The position numbers and the translations under genes were made by a program. Under the pieces are notes generated by a model. The model did not search any database and was not told where the DNA came from. It saw only the letters and a program-made list of their open reading frames with translations. Source: Corbicula japonica (lineage: Eukaryota > Mollusca > Bivalvia > Venerida > Cyrenidae). Taken from it: DNA of 64,000 bases. Shown one piece after another: positions 44,165 to 53,780 of this stretch. The stretch covers positions 1 through 64,000 of the forward strand of contig JAZAYU010000729.1 of assembly GCA_038501625.1 (NCBI GenBank). Reading direction: 5' to 3'. Position 1 is the first letter of the stretch. Each line of letters begins with the position of its first letter.

Positions 44165-44815
44165 TCAGGACCTAAGATCATAAAACTATGTCAGGAGACA
44201 CTTGTCTGACAAGTCTCAAATCTCAAGCATCTGATCGGCTGAAATCAGCCAATCAGATGCTTGGGATTTGAGACTGGTCTCCAATATCATTTTAGGGACC
44301 GCTTTGTCCGGCCGGCCGTCGGTCCGTCACGAAAACTTAACGTTGGCTATAACTTTGCCATTTCTTCATATTTCTTTATCAAACTTGCAAATTATATTGC
44401 TTATGACAACACGCTCGAGATGATGCCAAATTCTCAAGGTCACATTTGATGGAGTTATGCCCCTTTTTGTACTTGGATTTTTACATGAAAACTTAACGTT
44501 AGCTATAATTTTGTCATTTCTTAATATTTTTTCATCAAACTTTCAAGTTATATTGCTTATGACAACACGCTCGAGATGATTCCAAATTCTCAAGGTCAAG
44601 GTCACATTTGATGGAGTTATGCCCCTTTTTGTACTTGCATTTTTATTCCGACGTAGCACCAGAGGGCGACACAAGTGTTCAACTGAACACCCATCTAGTT
44701 ATGATCTTGGGCCCTGAATGGCTCAAATGGTGACTGGTTGCCATTTCAGCCAATCAGATGCTTAAGATTTGAGACTTGTCTCCAATCTTAGTTTTATGAT
44801 CTTGGGACCAGGACT
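44165..44815. mobile_element. M2-type repeats flanking a family H element
   Basis: Two M2 relatives (44168-44290 and 44698-44812; ends 'ggacctaagatcataaaact' and 'gatcttgggacca') surround a family H element (44291-44697). H has a GTCCGGCCGGCCGTCGGTCC head and two 150-bp monomers ('cgttggctataactttgcc', 'gacaacacgctcgagatgat'). Confidence 0.65.
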
Positions 44816-46250
44816 GCATAATGTATGTTTCACATGTTTATAACTTTCTGTTTCCATAGAAGACCCACATGTTCACATTAACAACACACATTATGTATGT
44901 GTTTATAATCACCAAGTTTTATCATACATGTACAGGTACTTAAATAGTTGCTATGATGTAGTATTAATTTTCATTATTTGTTGATTTAACACACCTATCA
45001 AATTGCGTTGTAATTTTGTTGAAATCCCAGATCTCAAATTCATTGTCAAGTCAAATTAGTTAAGGTTTGTGACTAATATTATATAATATAAAATTATTTT
45101 TTGTTGATTAGATTGTTTTCCTTTAAAACCGGTACCCTGTTTTTCAACTTCATCAGTTTTTTAATTGGTTAACTATATTTTTACTTTTCATCTATCTTTT
45201 TTCTCCATATTTGTGCATTTTATGGCATGTGCAACAAGGGTAGATCTAGATCAGCCAGCACTGCACTGTTCACTTTTTGGTTAGTAATAACATAATAAAT
45301 CAAAAAGCAAACAGTGTAAAACCATATGGAACAGATGTGCTGGCTGATCTGTATCATTATGTAAGTAATCATTAAATATAGTACTTCATTACATTATTTT
45401 CTAACATTTCTTTTTTGAGAAAAAAAGATAATATGAATGCAACCTAGTTGTTGCAAACAGGTGTGGGAAAAAATCTAAAAGGACACTTAATTTTGAATTT
45501 ACAGTTTTTAGCTAGATTGCAATGCAAACCGAGGCTTATTTATTGTTTGCTGATGATTTTCTTCTGTCTACCATCAAATATTGAGTCAAGTTGAACCATT
45601 TTGAATATATTACCAACTAAATGATTCATTTATATTTTTAATTAAAATTGCACTTTGCATTACTTCATGCCTTATTGATGAACACATGCAGGAGTCATAA
45701 CTCTTAACATTGAAATTCAGAGTTACACTTCTTTGATACATGGAAAATGTAACCATTTCTCAATAGCTTATTCTAATTTCATTGTCTTCCATCTTCTTTC
45801 AAGTAGTTTTTTTTTAAGAAATTACTTGAGATGGAGTCTTTTATGAACTAACTGCAGTGCCTTTATAATAACCCAATTCCTTCAAAGATTGTTTTAATAT
45901 TTGATAAATATTTTCTTTTTATTAAAAAAACATTTTGCATTCTTGCTTGCAAATATCTGTTTTTAATTTAGATAAAGGACATTGCCGACAATATTGAATG
46001 AATTAAAATCATTCTCAACCCAGAATCAGCTCTGCATTTGACTTTTGCACCTTCAAGATATTTCTTGTTTAAATGTGTTGCCTACAAGACGTTTGAACAT
46101 TTTTTCATAAACAGACATTTTCATTTTTCTAAGTTCCATTCCTTTCCAAGGAAATAAATTCATCACCATTTGTTAGGGTTTTTTTTACCAAACAAAATAA
46201 ATTATTATAAGAGAAATGTTTTAATTTCATTACTAGAGTGACCTCTACAA
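44816..46250. other. Intergenic AT-rich DNA with one M1 relic
   Basis: Downstream of the NOV-like stop. A degraded M1 lies at about 45195-45360 and holds an AATAAA (45294). No gene is supported. It may include 3' UTR of the NOV-like gene. Confidence 0.4.
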
Positions 46251-46259
46251 CCAGCCAAG

Positions 46260-47055
46260 AGCCACCATAGACATGGCCTGTTCCTTTGCCAAAACTATTA
46301 ACCCATGGATCAGAATTTCATTTAATGCCTTTCTGTGGAATGCCAGAGCCGTCTAAGGTGGTTAATTTTGCCAGAATGACATAAACAATTAACATTCTTT
46401 AAAGTCCCATATGAAAACCTGTTTAGGCAAGTGTAAGGTTGGTGCTCCCTAGAACCTGGATTAAACTCCAATTGACAAAATATTCTGCTACACACCTTGC
46501 TAAGGCAGTAACTACTTAGGATCGCATTTGTGTTAATTGTTAGCGGTGATGTTGGAAGCACATGTCTTTTCCTCTCTATTTTTGTCTGTGTGGGGAGACT
46601 GTGTTTCTGAATGTGACTGTTCTTGATGGATATTTCACTTTTTGTAAAAACATATCGCTGACGGACCACCTTTAAATTAACCTTAGACCCCGGAAAAATG
46701 TATAACGGAAATGATAACAATAACGATAACTCGTAGTTTACATGCGTTTTAGTTATGCCCTTCCAACGACGTTAATTGTCTCTTATCACTTAAAAAGTAC
46801 TTATCATATTGTTAAATTGTCCGATTATATTAATTATACAAACTGATACTGAAAAATAAATGTTCAAAGTGGTAAGATAAACACAATTTTCTTTTTGAAT
46901 TACAACATACTACATCTGATAAAAATGACAATATCTAAAAAGAAAACAGTGGCTTTTGACCGTTCCAAGGCAGTAACCCTTCATATTCTCTTCCATTTAT
47001 TGTTTCAATCGTTTTATTTGAAATTTTATAAACACATGCTCTTTTCTTCTCTTTA
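46260..47055. repeat. Degenerate dispersed repeat
   Basis: Part of this stretch (46420-46690) resembles 47990-48190 and 50060-50330 ('cctggtttaaaccccaa', 'aaaatattttgcc', 'ctgatatgcatatttcac', 'gaggcggtgtcttc'). Class unknown. A 132-codon minus-strand ORF here is not supported as a gene. Confidence 0.4.
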
Positions 47056-47061
47056 CATTTT

Positions 47062-47535
47062 TGGCTGAAAAACGGGACGTATTATGGGAACTGCGGCCGG
47101 CGGGAGGGCGGGCGGCGTCCACATGGTTTCCGCTCTCTAAGTCAAAGAGTTTTCATCCGATCTTTATCAAACTTGGTGAATATGTTGGTGGGCATAATAT
47201 CTCGACCAAGTTCTATAACCAGCCAAATCCCCCCAGGCACTCCTGAATTATGGCCCTTGAATTGTCCAAAATTACTGTTTCCGCTCTCTAAGTCAAAGAG
47301 TTTTCATCCGGTCTTTATCGAACTTGGTGAAAATGTTGGTGGGCATAATATCTCGGCCAAGTTCTATAACCTGCCGAATCCCCCCAGGCACTCCTGAATT
47401 ATGGCCCTTGAATTGTCCAAAAACTGAATTAGCGGTATCTGCTCTCCAAGTCGAATTATTTTCATCGGATCGTTACGCAACTTTGATGATCAGCATTTTG
47501 ACGGGCGTATTTTGTGTTAGTTTGGCACTCTTGTT
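47062..47535 (+). mobile_element. Hairpin-headed element, family E, full copy
   Basis: 'gaaaaacgggacgtattatggg' head (left stem partly lost), CGGGCGGCG run, two monomers of about 150 bp, tail 'gacgggcgtattttgtgttagtttggcactcttgtt'. Confidence 0.65.
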
Positions 47536-49164
47536 GCCGTTATTTTGCGGTAGTTCATCTTCTTTAAAAAGATGGCTATTTTTAGAGGACTCGTTTTTGT
47601 ATTTTTTTAACTAAACATAACCAAGAAGATATCAAATCTGTTCCATTAATACACAAACACTTAAACGATGTTATTCTCTTCAACCAATCAACATTATTTT
47701 AGAAGAAAATAATATTTTATAAACAGAATATCCCAAATTATGCATTTTTTTATGACCCGCTAGTCTTAACGTGGTCATCGTTTATAGTCGGTGTTTATAC
47801 TATGGTATAATGGCGAACCGCCTATTACAAGTATAAAGATTTCTTGAAAGTGGCAAAAGACAACTAAATTAGAGAATGTTCAGTACATCTAAAAGTGGCC
47901 TGGCAAAAAAGTGACCTTTTTATCTGAAGCAGAGCCAGAATGCAAGTGTTTTTGACAAAAAATCGGGTTATAATTTTGGTTAATTGTTTCTGTTGTCTGT
48001 TATGAGATCGGACGGTCGATCATTTAATAAATGTTTTTCTTCTGTGCATGTTGGCTCTGTTGGGAGGCTATGCCTTCGGGATGTGGCAATTCCTGATATG
48101 CATATTTCACTTTCATATACATTTAAACCCATTTAAGTACCGAACCTGTGTAAACCGCCGCACTTGCGCAGTAGTTAACCCAGCATGGCCAATATACCAG
48201 AAAATAAAATAAAATTGAAGTGCAATAGAAATTCAAGATTATATTCACATTTTATGATTAGGTCACAAATATTATTTGTCCACGAAACTTTATCTCGTTT
48301 CAATATATTTCATTCATACTTCGAGGTTACAAGTCATTTTAAAGCGGTCTGTATTAACCGCCACTAGTAAGCAGACACAGGCACACTTTGATTGTATTGG
48401 TTAATTTGTTTATTAGTTTGTTATCTATTGTTTATCTATTCAAAGTTTCCTTTTCATCTATTATCATTTTGATGAAGAGAGGACATTTAAAGTTATGTGT
48501 TAAACCGTTGTGCTGTTCACCGTATTACGTAATGTACAAGGTTAAACCGAAATTATTATCTTAACATGGCTTATAAATGCCAAACAATCAGTGTAATTGT
48601 CTTCTTTTAAGAACAAGAAATGGAACGAAAACTGTTTATAATATAAGAAAACAGTTACCAGCATGATGTAAAGTATACACAGTTGTTCGTCATTGACATA
48701 CATAATATTCCTTGGTGTTCCAGATCCCTTATACAAAACTAACATTCGTATGTTAGGTACGCGCCCTTGTTAATATGAACATACCTCTGGCTTTACGGTC
48801 ATGTTCAGGATCATCCAGGAACACCCATTTCCCCGCCATGGGTTTGAAGGCAAATTTTACAATTGTTTAACAAAAATATGTAATATTTATAGCTTTTTCC
48901 AGTATGCTTCTTGAGAGCGTAGCCCGGAAGTAATTTTATATATATTTTATATTTACTATTTTTAGGTTTTATTGAAGCGCGCTCTTTCTACAACTTTCAG
49001 TTTCATCCGTTAAAGCACAGCTGATTTATACAGACACAAGTGTTAGTTTTGATGAAAATAAGATTAATTCATGCGATTCAGTAGCAGTTTTGCGTTATTA
49101 TGGTGTTATACCATATCTTTACAATATAAATAACTGGTGTCAAAATCAGCTGCGGTAGAACTGT
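47536..49164. other. Intergenic, no gene supported
   Basis: AT-rich. Contains a second copy of the dispersed repeat at about 47990-48190. Short ORFs have no coding character. Confidence 0.4.
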
Positions 49165-49287
49165 GCGCAAGATCATTATAGTTTGGAGACCATTCTCAAA
49201 TCTCATGACCAGTCGCCATTTCAGCCAATCAGATGCTTGAGATTTGAAACTGGTCTCTTGATTTAGTTTTATGAACTTGGGCCCTGT
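49165..49287. mobile_element. M2-type MITE, left arm deleted
   Basis: 'gtttggagaccattctcaaatctc' joins directly to 'gaccagtcgccatttcagcc', then the full right arm ending 'ttatgaacttgggccc'. It lies just beyond the 3' end of the minus-strand gene. Confidence 0.65.
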
Positions 49288-49350
49288 TATACTTTGACAG
49301 ATTCAGTATAATTCGAATAGAAGATATTTAATATCAACTTTGAATAAATA

Positions 49351-49356
49351 TTTATT
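49351..49356 (-). terminator. Polyadenylation signal of the ShKT/Tae2-like gene
   Basis: AATAAA on the minus strand, 32 nt downstream of the stop at 49388. Short 3' UTR implied. Confidence 0.6.
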
Positions 49357-49387
49357 ATATAAATGAGCAGTTGTTCTGTCATCCTTG

Positions 49388-49498
49388 TCAATTGTTCCAG
49401 TTGAGGACGACAAAATTATCAGCACCGGGTATTTCTGTGGTGCTGTTCGTCGAGACGTGGTATATCTTGAGCACAGAATCACATGTCTGCATGGCTGC
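49388..49498 (-). CDS. Tae2-like domain, terminal exon c
   Basis: 37 codons ending in TGA at 49390-49388, acceptor tgattcag, phase 0. Encodes MQTCDSVLKIYHVSTN and a closing ADNFVVLNWNN, like the '..NFYVIE/NW' last strand of the family. A polyadenylation signal lies 32 nt past the stop. Confidence 0.7.
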   Translation of the reverse strand, partial: AAMQTCDSVLKIYHVSTNSTTEIPGADNFVVLNWNN

Positions 49499-52400
49499 CT
49501 GAATCAAATCATACATTATTTAAATAAGAGCGTGAGATAGATTGCATCATAAAAAAGAAGGAAGCACATAGTAATCGTTTAACTCATTAACAGTCTGTTA
49601 GTCGACTGGTATTGCACAGTTCTACTTTTGACCACTTCATTGACTAAACATTTATCGCAGCTCCTCCAATATTAGACTTAACTACTATATAATCTGATCA
49701 GTTGCACGTGGTTCTTAGAATATATTACCTCTTTTCTTTAGTCAAGCGCTGTTATTACGGTGACATAATTCTGTTTGATAACCAGGCGTTATCCACATAT
49801 TTATCTGATATTTTTAATGGCAATTATAAATGTATAATTTGTTTTGTAATTACATTTTGTCTCTGTGATTTTAATGTTTATGTTCTTCATATACGTTACG
49901 TTAAAACGCAAGTACCACATTTTTACGCGTGCCAAAAAGCATCAACTCCTTCAACCCCCCTTTTTTGGTAATACCCGGTTTTTTTTCGAACCCCGAGTTT
50001 TTCTGTGTACGTCAAATATTACTTTTTACCAAGACAACTTTTACTTGTTTGTTGAGAACCTGTTGGTGCAAGTTTGAGAGGTTGGTTCATTCTAAAACCT
50101 GGTTTAAACCCCAAGTGGCAAAATATTTTGCCTCTGACCGTTTAAAGACTGTAACCCTTCGGGTTCTCATTTTCGTAAATTGTTAGGGGTGTATATCTTG
50201 AAATGATCATTTATACCCCTGCTTTCATTTCTTCTCCGTTTAAGCTGTGTGAGGAGGCGGTGTCTTCTGAAGGTGGCCACCTGATATGCATGTTTCATCT
50301 TTTTGACTGTTTTTGTCGATGAACCAGTACCTGAAATCCTCCTTGTTCACATTTGATGAATACTGCGGCCTGAGGTAACCCGCCAAACTCCGAGGTCCGT
50401 GCGGCTATAGGGATGTAGTGTGGTAGTCTATCACAGTTGTCCAGCACCTTGTAAGAAATTGATAAAGTAAGAATGGTCTTATTTTAATATGATTTACCAT
50501 ATAACCATCTTTGTCTAAAGAAACAAACAGAATAATAAACTATAACTCCCGATGTTTTGGTTCACTGTAGATTCGCAAAAAATATACTTCCATAGACGAT
50601 GTTTAAAAAGTGTGATCATGTTTATATTATGATAAACAGTTACTTGGGCATAAAGATAGTCATTTGGGCATAAAGATAGTTATTTGGGCATAAAGATAAA
50701 CACTTCTCTGCAAACCGTTGTGTTATTACTAAATGTTACCTTAACACTAGACGCCCATTTAGACACTGAGGGCGCGCTGCAGTATTTTTGAATTACTGCC
50801 TCTGGAGGTTGATGTATTCCGTCGCTGCACGCTGAAGACATCGGTGACGACACTACACTGCCCTTCGCCACCGCAACAATTACACCGAACTTATCGCATG
50901 ACATTGTATTCAATGCTGAAATACACATTTAAGGAACTTATATTGTCGTCTTGAACATTCGACGATAAAAAAGAAAGTTGTCACAATTCTTTGAAAAAAA
51001 AATACATCCAATCACAAAAACGAAAAGCAACAAAAAGTATCAATTTAAATTCCCATATGAGTAATTCGATACTGACAACAATATGTGGGGTAATTTTGTC
51101 AAACAAATGTATACAATATGAGATATTTGTAAAATTGTGTTTGACCTTGAATTTCCTAGCCCAGTAAAAAAGATGGCAACAATAATAAAAACTAGAATGT
51201 TGTGTTCCGCCTGCATGCAAAAAGTTGAAATGTGGGCCTATGTTTAATCATATAAAACAAAACATTTTTATTCAAGTTGATTTCAATACTACACCACAGA
51301 ACACACGTGTCACCTATATTGCATTTGAAAGGGGAATAACTAAAAAATGGTGAAACCTGAGTTCTTCAAAAATTGGTACGGTATGTGCACGCAGATGAAA
51401 TATTCAAAGTCTTTAAGTGAATTGAACAAGTACTTTCCATTTTACAGGCAACATAAAGTTTCATGTTAAAGTTGCATTTGAAAGAGACATAACTCATAAA
51501 ATATTTAAACAAGAGTTTAATTCTTTTTTTTGTCACCAATGGCATTGTTCATGAAGATGATATATTCCAAGAATTGAGTGAGTAGGACAAGTACTTTAAA
51601 AGTTATAGGCAACATTAAGTTTCATGTTAAAGTTGCATTTGAAATAGGCATAACTCATAAAATATTCAAACAGGAGTTATGATCCTTGTTGTAACCGATG
51701 TTCATCTAACTGAAGATGGTATATCCCAAGTTTAAAGTGAAAAGAACGAGTACTTTCAAAGTTATAGGCAACATTAAGTTTCATGTTAAAGTTGTATTTG
51801 AAAGGGGCATAACTGAAAACATACTGAAACTGGAGTTATCATTCGTGTTGTCACAGATGCCGTTGTCCATGGTGATGATATATGCCAATTTTAAAGCGAA
51901 TAGGACAAGTACTTTCAATTTATAGGCAACATTAAGTTCCATGTTAAAGTTGCATATGAAAGAGACATAAGTCATAAAATAGTCAAACAGAAGTTATGAT
52001 TCTTGTTGTAACTGATGTTGTTGTTCATGAAGATGATATATTCAAGGTTTTAATTTCAAAGTTACAGGCAACATTAAGTTTCATGTTAAAGTTGCATTTG
52101 AAAGGGGCATAACTCAAAACATATTGGAACTGGAGTTATCATTCTTGTTGTCACAGATGGGGTTGTTTATGCTGATGATATATTCCAAGTATGAAATGAA
52201 TAGGACAAGTACTTTCAACGTTATAGGCCACATTAAGTTTCATGTTAAAGTTGCATTTGAAAGGGGCATAACTCATAAAATAGTGAAAGAGGAGTTATCG
52301 TTCTTGTTGTCACTGATTGCTTTATTTATGCTAAAGATATATTCCAAATATGAAGTGAATAGAACAAGTACTTTCAAAGCTATAGGCCACATTAAGTTTT

Positions 52401-53748
52401 ATGTTAAAGCTTTGGGACTACCGGACGACTTCGACGCCGACTACGCTGACGTCGCCGGACAATAGGATACCTATGTGTCTACCTGCTACCGCAGGCGACA
52501 CAAAAAATAATGTTGATTTCTTTCCTTATTATTAAAAGTTCTTTAATTTTAAAGGGACCTCATATATTGCTGTCAATATCATATTGCTCATGTGGATAAT
52601 TAACTCATGAACTTTTTGCTATTACAGTGTAGATGAACCATAAAACAAAATAGTGAATTAGAATTTCAGCCGATATTTACACTTTGAGTTGCTTATCATT
52701 TGCTATTTGAAAAAAATCATTTCTCTGACCTTGGTCCAAATATCGGTTTATAGTAGACGGAGGTGATTTTTAAGGAAGAAATTGGGAACAGTTTACATTA
52801 TGCTTCGCACGTTTAATTTTAAATCGTGCATTTCTCTTTGCTTTTGGTGTAATTTCGATACACGAGAAAACACACAAAAAAAACAATTAAATAACAATGA
52901 TATTTCTATTGATACAAAAAAAACGAGTATAATGAAATAAATTCAGGTTCTGCATATATTTCCTTGCTTTCTATGAAGATCAGCTCAAAATTTAATTACT
53001 TACATGGAAGAGAAGCGGTTGATAATAATGTTTGACTTGTCGTTGTTGTTGTTGTTGTTGTGGTGGTGGTGGTGGTGGTGGCTGTCGCGGCAGCAGATGC
53101 TGTTGTTGCTGTGGCCTCTGTTGCCGAGTTTGTTGATGTTGTTGTGGTAGTGCTGGTCAAGAGTGTTGTTTGGTAATTATTCAAAAAAGTAGCAGGGTCG
53201 TATTCGGCTGTATTGTATAGGGAAAAACATAGTTGTCACCAATCAGGCACTTAAAACGCTTTTTTCAAATGTATTTTGGCTAACTTTTGCCATGTTGCCT
53301 TGCTGAAAAATGCAGACTTAGTCGTATTTAAACCATTAGATGGGGACCTGCGTAAGTTCGAGCTTAGAGAATCTACTCTTTTTTGGCCTGTAACAAGAGG
53401 TCCTGTGCTCAAGGTTATAAAACTGAGCATGGAAACTAGTCTCAAATCACAAGCATCTGATTGGCTGAAATGGCGACCAGTCGCCATTTCAGCCAATCAG
53501 ATGCTTGAGATTTGAGACTGGTTTCCATGCTCAGTTTTATAACCTTCAGCCCAGATCTTATTCGTCTCTACTACCTTTTATAATGTACATTTAAATGCAC
53601 ACTAGAAGATTCGGTAGTATTCCAACTGTTTGTACTGTCCTTTGTTATCTGTTCGTTGTGCCGTGTTTTACGTAATTTATTTCTATTGAATTTATGCCAA
53701 AAGAAGTATTTGTGCGAGTAAATGTTGTTCTTGTTGTTTTTGATGATA

Positions 53749-53780
<32 letters not shown>

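Noticed and set aside
46322..46720. 132-codon minus-strand ORF
   Set aside because: Falls in a dispersed repeat with relatives at 48.0 and 50.1 kb that do not keep the frame.
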